NCBI RefSeq assembly: GCF_000429505.1
Contig: NZ_AUBZ01000002.1
Location: 62,001 to 126,000, forward strand
Origin: Aliagarivorans taiwanensis DSM 22990
GTDB taxonomy: Bacteria > Pseudomonadota > Gammaproteobacteria > Enterobacterales > Celerinatantimonadaceae
DNA length: 64,000 nucleotides
Direction: 5' to 3'
In this document: positions 1-8,215 of the stretch, in pieces
Layout of the letters: every line of letters starts with the position of its first letter
Position numbering within the stretch: position 1 is the first letter of the stretch
Program-made: the position numbers and the translations under genes
Notes under the pieces: model-generated
Seen by the model: the letters and a program-made list of their open reading frames with translations, nothing else
Databases searched by the model: none
What the model was told of the DNA's origin: nothing

Positions 1-341
1 TCCACGTCGTGGTCACTTCGGCGGCTCTCTATGTCTATCGCATAGTTGGCGAAGTAACCATTAATCATATTCAGCTGGGCGTGCTGCTCCATAACTTCGG
101 GCAAGCGTTGCTTGGTTTCGCAGGTGAGTACCGAGAACGGTATGCCGCGCACCGCCAATGAGTAGGCCAGTTGATTGACACTCTCTTGGACAAAACGTTG
201 TTGGTTGTTGCTGGGAGAGCGCAGCTCCTGACAATCGACGTAGACAGCGCTGATGCGGTCCGCGTGTTGAAGGGCTTGATAGAGTGCTGGGTTGTCAGTA
301 ACTCGCAGGTCTTTCCTGAACCAAACTGTGCCGTGCTTCAT
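1..341 (-). CDS. Deoxyribodipyrimidine photolyase / cryptochrome family, N-terminal part (runs off window)
   Basis: The reverse strand encodes about 113 residues beginning MKHGTVWFRKDLRVTDNPAL. This matches the start of the DNA photolyase alpha/beta (antenna-binding) domain, where WFR-DLR-DN-AL is the family signature. Photolyases use FADH- and light to reverse UV-induced pyrimidine dimers; cryptochrome-DASH proteins share the same fold. The start is ATG at 339-341, with an AAGGAG Shine-Dalgarno about seven bases upstream. The FAD-binding C-terminal half lies outside the window, so CPD photolyase, (6-4) photolyase and CRY-DASH cannot be told apart. The gene is transcribed away from the PHB cluster and separated from it by about 800 bp. 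Family assignment is firm; the exact subtype is not. Confidence 0.85.
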   Translation of the reverse strand, partial: MKHGTVWFRKDLRVTDNPALYQALQHADRISAVYVDCQELRSPSNNQQRFVQESVNQLAYSLAVRGIPFSVLTCETKQRLPEVMEQHAQLNMINGYFANYAIDIESRRSDHDV

Positions 342-1161
342 CTTGCTACTCCTTAGTGTATGAGTGCACTACGTATCCCTATGCCCGGTTGGTTTACTCA
401 AACGTCTCACGATAGCGAGACTGTTCAAAGAGTATACAACCGCTCTACTCCTTTAGTGTGATTCCAAAATGACAGAGTGCCAGTGTTGACGGCTGTTTGC
501 AGCGAGCAGCGCACTAAATAACTCCACACATTTGGTGGACCAGACCTGCAAAAAGCGAAACTGCTTACTAACAGTAGAACGATCATGCTGTTGCAGATAA
601 TTAACTAGTGAATCACTCTGAATTTAGCCCTTTCAATAATTGTTATCCACTTGGATATTTTGGTTAATCAATTACCTAAATGGTATGACCATTAAACATA
701 TTAAATAATCTCTCGACCAGTGTTTTTAATAACCATTCATTATATTGATTGAAATATTACTAATGTAGCGAGTAGAGTGTATTTTAATTTCAATAGATAA
801 TTTTAAAACCAAAAAATAATAAGAAACCAGTTTCATTAAAGGGTTTCGTTTAGCAGCTATAACTCTATCTTATTGAATTATAAGTTTTTAGATAAATGTT
901 AATGGCTGTGGTGCTCTAGAGTGGCGCTTCATATCGGTGCAGGGCCCGTCAACTAGATTAGCTGTTCTATCGAGCTAGGGTGTCATTGAATGATCTCCGC
1001 CTCGCAACATATCGGTAACATAAGGTAGTTAGCTTCTGAACTTCAAGGTATTGACAATATGTGAAATAGATCATATTGATTTATATCTCACCAGAAAGGG
1101 AAAATATCTGGTGGGTGTTGTAAGTGACATTAAATAATAACTAGCGACATGGAGTGGACGA
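342..1161. other. Long AT-rich intergenic region upstream of the PHB operon
   Basis: About 820 bp without a credible gene: stops are frequent in all frames and the base composition is clearly more AT-rich than the flanking genes. It must hold the divergent promoters of the photolyase gene and the phaB operon. The only promoter-like match I could pick out is a perfect TTGACA at 1051-1056. No strong hairpin, tRNA or direct repeat was seen. Confidence 0.6.
1051..1079 (+). promoter_or_regulatory. Candidate sigma-70 promoter of the phaB operon
   Basis: A perfect -35 hexamer TTGACA (1051-1056) is followed after 17 bp by TATTGA (1074-1079), which matches the -10 consensus at only three positions. 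It lies about 85 bp before the phaB start in an AT-rich stretch. The weak -10 makes this tentative. Confidence 0.35.
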
Positions 1162-1908
1162 ATGGATAGCAAACGAGTGGCGGTTATTACCGGTGCCCTG
1201 GGTGGCATTGGTAGCGCAACCTGCAAAGCCCTGGTCGAAAGTGGTTTTTTCGTGGTAGCTCTTAGCCGAGGGCGCACTGAGCAACAAATCAACGATTGGT
1301 TAGATGAACAGCAAATTGATCGAGCCAGCGTTAGCTTCAAATTTCTCGATATCACCGATAGCCAAGCCTCCGCAGAAGTCATCAAAGAGATCTTCTCAGA
1401 GTTCGGTAGTGTCGAATTGCTAGTCAATAACGCAGGCATCACCCGTGATGGCCTGTTTCGCAAGATGAACTTCGATAGCTGGTATCAAGTACTGAATACC
1501 AACCTGATTAGTCTGTACAGCGTTACGCAGCCTGTGTTTAAGGCGATGTGCGAGCAGGGCCATGGTCGAATTATCAATATTTCGTCCATTAATGGCCTGA
1601 AAGGCCAGTTTGGTCAGGTGAACTACTCTGCAGCTAAGGCCGGTATTATCGGCTTCACCAAGGCGTTGGCCCTGGAAGGGGCGGGCAAAGGGGTAACGGT
1701 TAATGCCATCGCCCCGGGATACACCGCGACACCGATGGTGACAGCCATCAAGGATGAGGTGTTGGAGCAGATTACCTCTCAGGTGCCGATGAAGCGCCTG
1801 GCCTTGCCGGAAGAGATCGCTGGTGCGGTCACCTATTTGGCGAGTGGGCCTGCTGCCTATATCACTGGTGAAACCTTGTCGCTTAACGGCGGCCAATACA
1901 TGCATTAG
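1162..1908 (+). CDS. phaB: Acetoacetyl-CoA reductase (SDR family), first gene of PHB operon
   Basis: A 248-residue classical short-chain dehydrogenase/reductase. Visible are the dinucleotide motif TGALGGIG at 10-17, NNAG at 89-92, catalytic Ser142, and Tyr155/Lys159 in YSAAK. Upstream of phaA and phaC such an enzyme reduces acetoacetyl-CoA to (R)-3-hydroxybutyryl-CoA, the PHB monomer. The residues after the second beta strand (ALSRGR) carry Arg and no acidic residue, which in this family favours NADPH. Start ATG follows GGAG with a seven-base gap. phaA begins 14 bp after the stop, so the two are co-transcribed. FabG-type 3-oxoacyl-ACP reductases share these motifs; context decides for PhaB. 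Confidence 0.88.
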   Translation: MDSKRVAVITGALGGIGSATCKALVESGFFVVALSRGRTEQQINDWLDEQQIDRASVSFKFLDITDSQASAEVIKEIFSEFGSVELLVNNAGITRDGLFRKMNFDSWYQVLNTNLISLYSVTQPVFKAMCEQGHGRIINISSINGLKGQFGQVNYSAAKAGIIGFTKALALEGAGKGVTVNAIAPGYTATPMVTAIKDEVLEQITSQVPMKRLALPEEIAGAVTYLASGPAAYITGETLSLNGGQYMH

Positions 1909-1922
1909 TTACAGGAAGGACT

Positions 1923-3128
1923 ATGAAGAAAGTACTGATCGTTGCTGCGAAACGTACCCCCATCGGAAGCTTTGGTGGCGCTCTTAAGTCGGTTGCTGCA
2001 CCTAAGCTGGGCGCGGCCGCTATTCAGGCTGCCTTGGAGCAAGCGGGCCTCAGTGGCAAAGATGTCGATGAAGTCATACTGGGAAATGTTATTGCCGCCG
2101 GCCAGGGCATGGGCCCCGGTCGCCAAGCGTCGATCCTTGCAGGCGTGCCCCAAGAAATTCCGGCTTACACCGTGAACATGATTTGTGGCAGTGGCATGAA
2201 GGTGGTGATGGACGCGGCCGCTCACATCAAAGCGGGTGACGCGGAGGTGGTAGTAGCTGCGGGTGCAGAAAACATGTCGCAGATCCCCTACTTGATGAGT
2301 GCCAAGCTACGCGATGGCCACAAGATGGGGAGCCTGGAGATGGAAGACGCGCTGATCAAAGACGGCCTCACCGATGCCTTTGGCAAGAAGCACATGGGCC
2401 TGCTCACCGAGCAGATCCCCCAGACCTTGGGTATCACCCGTGAACAGCAAGATGCTTTCGCGCTGAACAGTCAACAACGGGCGGTAGCTGCAGTGGAGTC
2501 TGGTCGTTTTGCCGATGAGATTGTGCCAGTGGAAGTGGTGAGCAGACGGCAAACCAAAGTGGTGGATACCGATGAGTATCCGAAAGCCGATGCCACTATC
2601 GAAAAACTGGCAGGTTTGCGCGCAGCCTTCACCAAAGAAGGCACCATCACCGCCGGTAATGCCTCGGGTCTTAATGACAGTGGCAGTGCGGTGATTCTGG
2701 CCTCAGAAGAGGCGGTTGAGCGACTCGGCCTTACTCCGATTGCTGAGCTGGTGAGTTACGCCCAAGCCGGTGTCGACCCTGAGTTTATGGGGCTAGGTCC
2801 GGTTCCTGCTATTCGCAAGGCACTGCAAAAAGCTGAGCTAAGTTTGGCAGATATGCAGCTGCTGGAGATTAACGAAGCCTTTGCTGGTCAGGCGCTTGGA
2901 GTGCTCAAGCAACTGGAAGAGGAACATGGCCAGTCACAGCAAGAGATGATGGAGCGCTGCAACATGAATGGCGGCGCCATCGCGCTAGGTCATCCTCTTG
3001 GGGCGTCAGGAAACCGCATCTTAGTTACCTTGTTGCATGAGATGCAAAAGCAGGGAAGTCGCTTGGGGTTGGCTTCTTTGTGTGTAGGGGGTGGTATGGG
3101 TACCGCCGTAGTAGTGAAACGTGTGTGA
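1923..3128 (+). CDS. phaA: Acetyl-CoA acetyltransferase (beta-ketothiolase)
   Basis: A 401-residue thiolase of normal length. It condenses two acetyl-CoA to acetoacetyl-CoA, the first step of PHB synthesis. The acyl-binding Cys88 lies in NMICGSGMK, the catalytic His at about 357 in GHPLGASG, and the second Cys at about 387 in CVGGGMG; all are intact. A GGAAGG ribosome site precedes the ATG. It sits between phaB (14 bp) and the phasin gene (50 bp). AtoB-type degradative thiolases have the same motifs, but the operon makes the biosynthetic role most likely. Confidence 0.93.
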   Translation: MKKVLIVAAKRTPIGSFGGALKSVAAPKLGAAAIQAALEQAGLSGKDVDEVILGNVIAAGQGMGPGRQASILAGVPQEIPAYTVNMICGSGMKVVMDAAAHIKAGDAEVVVAAGAENMSQIPYLMSAKLRDGHKMGSLEMEDALIKDGLTDAFGKKHMGLLTEQIPQTLGITREQQDAFALNSQQRAVAAVESGRFADEIVPVEVVSRRQTKVVDTDEYPKADATIEKLAGLRAAFTKEGTITAGNASGLNDSGSAVILASEEAVERLGLTPIAELVSYAQAGVDPEFMGLGPVPAIRKALQKAELSLADMQLLEINEAFAGQALGVLKQLEEEHGQSQQEMMERCNMNGGAIALGHPLGASGNRILVTLLHEMQKQGSRLGLASLCVGGGMGTAVVVKRV

Positions 3129-3178
3129 TGTAACGGAAGCTGCGACTTCCACCTTTAAAACTTAAATGGAGTTAGACC

Positions 3179-3529
3179 ATGTATAGCGAACTATTTAAAA
3201 CCTTTACCGAGCAAGGCGAGAAAGCTTTCGCTCCAATCACCAACTATAACAAGCTGGTAGTGAAAAACATTGAAGAGCTGACTGCCCTGCAGCTAGCCGC
3301 AATGAAAAGCTACTCTGATGCAGGTGTTGAGCAGCTGAAAGCTGCCTCTGAGATCGCTGACGTACAAGGCCTGGTTGATTTCAACGTGAAGCAAGTTGAA
3401 GCCATGACTAGCCTTGGTCAGCAAATGATCGAAGACGGTAAGAAGCTGGCTAAACTGGGTCAAGACTTCAAGAGTGAGCTAGACGAAATGGCTAGCGAAA
3501 ACCTAGAGAAGGCTTCTCCAGTAGTATAA
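3179..3529 (+). CDS. phaP: Phasin family protein (PHB granule coat)
   Basis: A 116-residue, Cys-free, helix-rich protein with alternating charged and hydrophobic residues. Segments like FTEQGEKAFAPITNYNKL and NVKQVEAMTSLGQQMIEDGKKLAKLGQ are typical of the phasin_2 family. Phasins are small amphipathic proteins that coat intracellular PHB granules and set their size and number. There is no signal peptide, as expected for a cytoplasmic granule protein. Its place between phaA and phaC matches the phaB-phaA-phasin-phaC order known from vibrios. A stem-loop follows the stop and may let phasin mRNA accumulate above that of phaC. Confidence 0.88.
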   Translation: MYSELFKTFTEQGEKAFAPITNYNKLVVKNIEELTALQLAAMKSYSDAGVEQLKAASEIADVQGLVDFNVKQVEAMTSLGQQMIEDGKKLAKLGQDFKSELDEMASENLEKASPVV

Positions 3530-3553
3530 ATAGCATTAGGCTCCATCCGGTAT

Positions 3554-3592
3554 GGCTTCCCGACTTCCCCTTTACTGAGTTAGTCGGGAGCC
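3554..3592 (+). other. Stem-loop between phasin and phaC
   Basis: Arms TCCCGACT (3558-3565) and AGTCGGGA (3582-3589) pair perfectly and extend as GGC/GCC with one bulged T. No T-run follows, so it is not a classical terminator. An RNA-processing, stabilising or partial attenuation element is plausible, since phasin is normally made in large excess over the synthase. Confidence 0.55.
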
Positions 3593-3644
3593 TCTATCTG
3601 TTGGGGCCTTCTTGATTTGAGGGACCAACTAGTAGGAGGCGCGC

Positions 3645-5459
3645 ATGCCGTCAACGGAAAAATCATACGGCGAGTTCTTCGAAAAGCTCTGCGAATGTAA
3701 TGCTCAGCTATTTAAGACCTTTCAAGAAAAATCAACCGTAGATAACCCTTTACACAAAGCCATGCTGCAGGTGAACGCCAAGGATCTGGGCGCCTTTATG
3801 GACGAGGCTTCACGCCAGCCAACCAAGGTGATGCAAACCCAGATGAAGTGGTGGCAAGACCAAATGCAGATCTGGCAAAGCTCATTTCTAAAAGCATCAG
3901 ACCCCGAAATCGGCGACGTTATTAAGCCCGAGAAAGGTGACAAGCGCTTCAAAGACCCAATGTGGAGTGAAGACGCGATGTTTGATGTGATCAAGCAATC
4001 CTACTTGCTGCTGGCCAACAATATGTTGGACATGATTAAAAACACCGCAGGTTTGGATGATGATGTTAAAGCTCGCTTGACCTTCTTCACTCGCCAAATG
4101 GTTAACGCCGTTGCGCCGACCAACTTTATTGCAACTAACCCAGAGCTGTTGCGACTGACCATGGAGCAAAACGGTGCCAACCTGATTAAGGGAATGGAAC
4201 AGTTGCAGGAAGACCTGCAGACCAGCGCTGAAGTGCTGCGGGTGCGAATGACCAACAAAGATGCCTTCGATGTCGGTAAAGACCTAGCCAGTACGCCCGG
4301 TGAGGTGGTGTTCCGCAATGAGCTATTAGAGCTTATCCAATACCACCCGAAAACTGATAAGGTGAAGCTACGGCCGATGCTGATCGTGCCGCCCTTCATC
4401 AACAAGTACTACATTCTGGACCTGCGCCAGAAGAACTCATTGGTGAATTGGTTGGTCGAGCAGGGCCACACAGTGTTCTTGATCTCCTGGCGTAACCCGG
4501 ATGTATCAATGGCCGAGGTGGGCTTCGAAGATTATGTGACTCAGGGGATTATCGAGCCTCTAGAGAAAATCGAGCAGTTGACCGGCGAAGCCCACGTTAA
4601 TGCCTTGGGCTACTGCATTGGCGGTACGCTATTATCGATTGCCATGGCTTACATGGTCAGCAAGCGTATGAAGCAGCGGATCAAGAGCGCCACCTTGCTA
4701 ACCACCATTTTGGACTTCTCGCAGCCGGGTGAGATCGGTGTGTTCATTAACGAGCCGATCGTCAGTGCCCTCGAGATGCAAAATAATGCCATGGGCTTTA
4801 TGGATGGCCGGGCACTAGGCGTGAGCTTTAGCTTCTTGCGGGAGAATAGCCTCTACTGGAATTACTATGTAGATAACTACCTCAAGGGCTTGAGTCCGGT
4901 GGACTTTGATTTGCTGCACTGGAACAACGATTCCACCAATGTGACCGCAGCTTGCCACAACTTCATCATCCGTGAGCTGTATCTGGAAAACAAACTGACC
5001 ACGCCAAAAGAGATCAAGATCCATGGCACCGGCATTGACCTAAGTAAGGTCAAAACACCGTGTTATTTCTTGTCGACCCGCGAAGATCATATTGCGGAGT
5101 GGAAGACCACCTACAAAGGTAGCCACCTACTCTCTGCAAACGTTACCTTTGTGCTAGGCGAGTCAGGCCATGTGGCAGGCGTTGTTAACCCTCCTGCAAA
5201 AGAAAAATATGGCTACTGGGAAGGTGGCAAGCGCGTGCTGGACTCCGATGAGTGGTTCAACACCGCTGAACACCATGATGGTTCGTGGTGGTTGCACTGG
5301 GCCGAGTGGTTGAATAAGCAAGATGAGAAGTCTGAAGATGTCGAGGCTCGACAGATTGATAAGGCGAACTCCTTGCAAGCCGCGCCAGGTAGCTATGTGC
5401 TGCAGCAACTGCCGATTATGCCGGTAACCGCTGACGCAGAAGAAGCCGAAACGGCTTAG
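3645..5459 (+). CDS. phaC: Class I poly(3-hydroxyalkanoate) synthase
   Basis: A 604-residue polymerase that joins (R)-3-hydroxyacyl-CoA units into PHB on the granule surface. The N-terminal about 220 residues match the PhaC N domain and are followed by an alpha/beta-hydrolase domain. The modified lipase box GYCIGG gives the catalytic Cys324; Asp481 (TREDHIA) and His509 (ESGHVAG) complete the triad. Positions are close to those of the Cupriavidus necator enzyme. Length and the absence of a phaE gene indicate class I. The start ATG follows AGGAGGCGCGC. A bidirectional terminator lies 25 bp after the stop. All key residues are intact. Confidence 0.95.
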   Translation: MPSTEKSYGEFFEKLCECNAQLFKTFQEKSTVDNPLHKAMLQVNAKDLGAFMDEASRQPTKVMQTQMKWWQDQMQIWQSSFLKASDPEIGDVIKPEKGDKRFKDPMWSEDAMFDVIKQSYLLLANNMLDMIKNTAGLDDDVKARLTFFTRQMVNAVAPTNFIATNPELLRLTMEQNGANLIKGMEQLQEDLQTSAEVLRVRMTNKDAFDVGKDLASTPGEVVFRNELLELIQYHPKTDKVKLRPMLIVPPFINKYYILDLRQKNSLVNWLVEQGHTVFLISWRNPDVSMAEVGFEDYVTQGIIEPLEKIEQLTGEAHVNALGYCIGGTLLSIAMAYMVSKRMKQRIKSATLLTTILDFSQPGEIGVFINEPIVSALEMQNNAMGFMDGRALGVSFSFLRENSLYWNYYVDNYLKGLSPVDFDLLHWNNDSTNVTAACHNFIIRELYLENKLTTPKEIKIHGTGIDLSKVKTPCYFLSTREDHIAEWKTTYKGSHLLSANVTFVLGESGHVAGVVNPPAKEKYGYWEGGKRVLDSDEWFNTAEHHDGSWWLHWAEWLNKQDEKSEDVEARQIDKANSLQAAPGSYVLQQLPIMPVTADAEEAETA

Positions 5460-5481
5460 ATAGTTAGTTGCAAAGAAACAG

Positions 5482-5510
5482 AAAGGGGCTTTGCGCCCCT
5501 TTCTTATTAT
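5482..5510 (+). terminator. Rho-independent terminator shared by phaC and the convergent SDR gene
   Basis: Arms AAAGGGGC (5482-5489) and GCCCCTTT (5495-5502) with a five-base loop, followed by CTTATTAT. The A/T-flanked symmetric form could act for both convergent genes. Confidence 0.85.
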
Positions 5511-5531
5511 GTAGTGATTGCTTAAAACGGC

Positions 5532-6263
5532 TTATAGCACCAAACCACCGTCGATTTTGAGCGTTTGTCCGGTGATAAAGCTGCTTTCATCGCCAGCCAA
5601 GAAGGCTACACCGTTAGCGATATCTTCCGGTTGACCCAAGCGCTTCAGGGGGGTTTTGGAAACAATGGCATCGAGGATCTTTTCAGGTACCTCTTTCGCC
5701 ATAGGCGTTTCAACAAAGCCGGGCGCGACACAGTTGGCGCGAACTTTGGCGCCTTTGCGGGCGAACTCTTTTGCCCAGCCTTTGGTCATCGAAATCACTC
5801 CGCCCTTAGTGGCGGCGTAGTTTGACTGGCCGACGTTACCATCAGTACCGACAATCGATGCGATGGTGATAATTGAGCCAGCATCGTTTTCCATCATCAG
5901 TGGTGCGACCGCGCGGGTCATAAAGAACACGCCTTTCAGGTTCACGTCCAATACCAAATCCCACTCTTCTTCGCTCATGTTTTGAATCAAGTTGTCGCGG
6001 GTGATACCAGCGTTGTTGACCAACACATCTACTCGGCCGTAACGCTGTTTTACAGTTGCGATGAAGTCGTTGATGGCACCTGCGTCGGTGACGTTAAGCT
6101 GAATGGGGTGCACGTTGGTGAAACGTTGTTCCAGCGCTTTAGCGCCGTCAATGTTCATGTCTACGGCGAAAACGGCTTCGGCCTGCTGAGTGGCGAACTT
6201 GGTGACGATGGCCTCTCCGATTCCTCTTGAGCCGCCGGTGACGATACAGATTTTGTTGTGCAT
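5532..6263 (-). CDS. SDR oxidoreductase, FabG/PhaB-like (second copy at PHB locus)
   Basis: A 243-residue classical SDR. TGGSRGIG lies at 9-16, NNAG at 83-86, Ser136, and Tyr149/Lys153 in YAATK. It carries NNAGITRDNLIQNM, a string usual in 3-oxoacyl-ACP reductases and acetoacetyl-CoA reductases. The second beta strand ends AVDMN with an acidic Asp35, which in SDRs usually favours NAD(H); the phaB product has Arg-type residues there. It may be a 3-hydroxyacyl or 3-oxoacyl reductase/dehydrogenase serving PHB or fatty acid pools. It is convergent to phaC and monocistronic. The start ATG has an AGAGGT site upstream. The exact substrate cannot be told from sequence. Confidence 0.8.
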   Translation of the reverse strand: MHNKICIVTGGSRGIGEAIVTKFATQQAEAVFAVDMNIDGAKALEQRFTNVHPIQLNVTDAGAINDFIATVKQRYGRVDVLVNNAGITRDNLIQNMSEEEWDLVLDVNLKGVFFMTRAVAPLMMENDAGSIITIASIVGTDGNVGQSNYAATKGGVISMTKGWAKEFARKGAKVRANCVAPGFVETPMAKEVPEKILDAIVSKTPLKRLGQPEDIANGVAFLAGDESSFITGQTLKIDGGLVL

Positions 6264-6495
6264 GAATACCTCTACTGCCTACTACCAGAATGCTTGCGTA
6301 ATCCCTCGATTGAAGGAGGTGAAAATCAGGGCTGAGTCTAGTTGATAAACTTTTGACTTAGACAGGGAAAGCGAAGTATTCGAGTGAAAAATGCTGGTTA
6401 ACTAGCGATTTTGAGTAAAAGCACAAAAATAATTTGCAGAATAACGTGTTCTAAGCACATTGTGCGGAGCTATATTTTAATGCATTGAAATATAA

Positions 6496-6526
6496 AGAAA
6501 AAACCCAGGCTGTTGGCCTGGGTTTT
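6496..6526 (-). terminator. Rho-independent terminator of the MarR-family gene
   Basis: Arms AAACCCAGGC (6501-6510) and GCCTGGGTTT (6516-6525) form a perfect 10-bp stem. Read on the minus strand it is followed by TTTCTTTATA. It lies directly after the stop of the gene at 6536-7000. Confidence 0.88.
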
Positions 6527-6535
6527 AGAGAGGGG

Positions 6536-7000
6536 TTAGTCTTCCAGACTATCGAGGCGCTCTAGCACTTGATCTAATAGTTCGCTTAACTCGTCGACTT
6601 TGTCATTATCGATATCAGCGCGCATCTTGTCATAGCACTTTTCCACCTCTGGGCTGAGGTCGTCGAATAGATCCCGTGCTGGCGCTGTCATACCAACCAC
6701 AAAGCGGCGTCGATCCTCTGAGCCCTTGCGCTTGTAGATGTGCCCGGCTTGCTCCAGCCGGTTTAGAATGCCGGTCATACTTGGGGTCAGGATATTACAG
6801 TACTCGGCGAGTTGAGAAGGCTCTAGCTCTTTATATTCGTAGAGTGCTCGCAGAACTCGCCACTGTTGTTCGGTCAATTCATACTGTAAAAACAGCGGAC
6901 GAAAATAGCCCATTAGCTTGTCGCGGGTACGTAACAGCTTGAGCGGTAACGAGTCGTTAAACTTTCTCATGGGTTGGGATTGTCTCTTCGGTACATACAT
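6536..7000 (-). CDS. MarR family transcriptional regulator, HpaR-like
   Basis: A 154-residue winged-helix regulator. The core LTEQQWRVLRALYEYKELEPSQ leads into a recognition region LTPSMTGILNRLEQAGHI and a wing with GSEDRRR, all typical of MarR proteins. The spacing and wording resemble HpaR (homoprotocatechuate pathway repressor), yet no aromatic degradation genes lie nearby. Proteins of this kind bind DNA as dimers and release it on binding small phenolic or acidic ligands. Neither M1 nor the alternative Met11 has a convincing ribosome site, and HpaR homologues start near Met11, so the start is uncertain. It may regulate itself or a distant target. Confidence 0.82.
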   Translation of the reverse strand: MYVPKRQSQPMRKFNDSLPLKLLRTRDKLMGYFRPLFLQYELTEQQWRVLRALYEYKELEPSQLAEYCNILTPSMTGILNRLEQAGHIYKRKGSEDRRRFVVGMTAPARDLFDDLSPEVEKCYDKMRADIDNDKVDELSELLDQVLERLDSLED

Positions 7001-7201
7001 TAAATATACTTAAGTTCTGGCGTACTGTTTAGTTATTGTTGCTGATTCTGTAACCAGATCATGTAAATGAAGCCCCATTCTACCAACTATAGTAGAGTAA
7101 GCAGTTGATTTAATGCAGATATTAAGTAGAGATCTGAGCGGCTAGTGGCAAACCGTTCGACCGCAATCGCTGAACATCGACGTTATCCACTTAGTCCCTA
7201 C

Positions 7202-8017
7202 CTAATGCGCATGACCGAACAGGTGCCGGTTGAGGTTGGGCCGCTGTGCAATAGGGCTGCGTAGCAACTTGGCTTGATCGGAGAAGCGAAACGAGCCGTT
7301 GATTAGCAGCTCTTGCAGAGATGGCCATTGATCGGCGCTAAAGCATTGCGAGGGGATCCGATAGCCGCCGTCTATTTCGCTTTCCGCCAGATCGATGTAC
7401 AGATGCTCAACGCTATCTAAGCGACAGGAAAGCAGGTTACTCACCGTGAGCTGGCTAAGGCAGACATCGGTAATGCCGCCTTCGTCGCATAGCGCCACAC
7501 TTAACTCGCGTAGCTGGGGCAGATGGCAGGGGCGCGCCAGTTCGAAGTGTCCGTGTATCGCAAGAGCCTGCAAGTTGGCCAACTGTTCCAGTAGCGCGCT
7601 GAGCTCACCGAGTTGGCCAAACTCGCCCACCGTGTTTTGAAAGTGTTCCACTTCGCCAAGGCTGAGGCCTACCAAGGCTGGCCACTCTCTCTGCTGCATG
7701 GCCTGTACAAAAGCGGCGTAGTTGCGGCCGCCACCCAAGGCGTCAGTAGAGCTGCCAAAGCGCAGCCAGGCTATCTGTTTAGCCCAAGGACTGCGGCAGA
7801 ATGCTTGAAAGATCCCCAAACCCTGCTCGCCCAACCAAAAAGCAACGTGGCGGACATTATCGAGTTGCGAGAGGGTGGGTGGTTGATAGCCGTCGCGCAG
7901 CTGAGTTCCAATAATCAGCTCCCCATCCGGCGAAACACAGCACGCGTTTTGCTCGAGTAAAACGCTAAGTTGCTGGTCAAAACTCAGGCTTGAATTGGGG
8001 ATTTCGACTGCAGCCAC
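7202..8017 (-). CDS. Hypothetical protein with leucine-rich-repeat-like C-terminal half
   Basis: A 271-residue cytoplasmic protein without signal peptide or membrane helix. From about residue 100 it shows loosely periodic hydrophobic strands of the type LxxLxLxxG: LVGLSLGEVEH, LQALAIHGHFEL, LRELSVALCDEG, VEHLYIDLAESE and LQELLINGSF. These resemble leucine-rich repeats of the kind seen in STM4015-like bacterial proteins. The start is GTG with a very good AAGGAG site six bases upstream. It ends LFGHAH. Its neighbours are a MarR and a LysR regulator, which give no functional hint. Protein-protein interaction is a reasonable guess, but no function can be assigned. Confidence 0.6.
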   Translation of the reverse strand: MAAVEIPNSSLSFDQQLSVLLEQNACCVSPDGELIIGTQLRDGYQPPTLSQLDNVRHVAFWLGEQGLGIFQAFCRSPWAKQIAWLRFGSSTDALGGGRNYAAFVQAMQQREWPALVGLSLGEVEHFQNTVGEFGQLGELSALLEQLANLQALAIHGHFELARPCHLPQLRELSVALCDEGGITDVCLSQLTVSNLLSCRLDSVEHLYIDLAESEIDGGYRIPSQCFSADQWPSLQELLINGSFRFSDQAKLLRSPIAQRPNLNRHLFGHAH

Positions 8018-8215
8018 TGACTACTCCTTGGATAAAGTTCTGGCGGGGCCATTCCAGTTGGCGCTTCGTTCCCGCTTGGCTTTGCCTACTGTGCCATCAC
8101 CCAAGGGGGAACTGCAAGTCGCGCTGGCATTTCAGTGACAGAATAATCATTTTTCTTGGTAGTCGCTGATTTTTGTCGGACGTTTAGCGGAGTTAGCCGC
8201 ACGATCGGGGGAAAA

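Noticed and set aside
6311-6340. Very strong ribosome site AAGGAGGTG in the gap between the SDR and MarR genes
   Set aside because: The only start nearby is a GTG within the motif and the frame stops after eight codons. No gene is supported.
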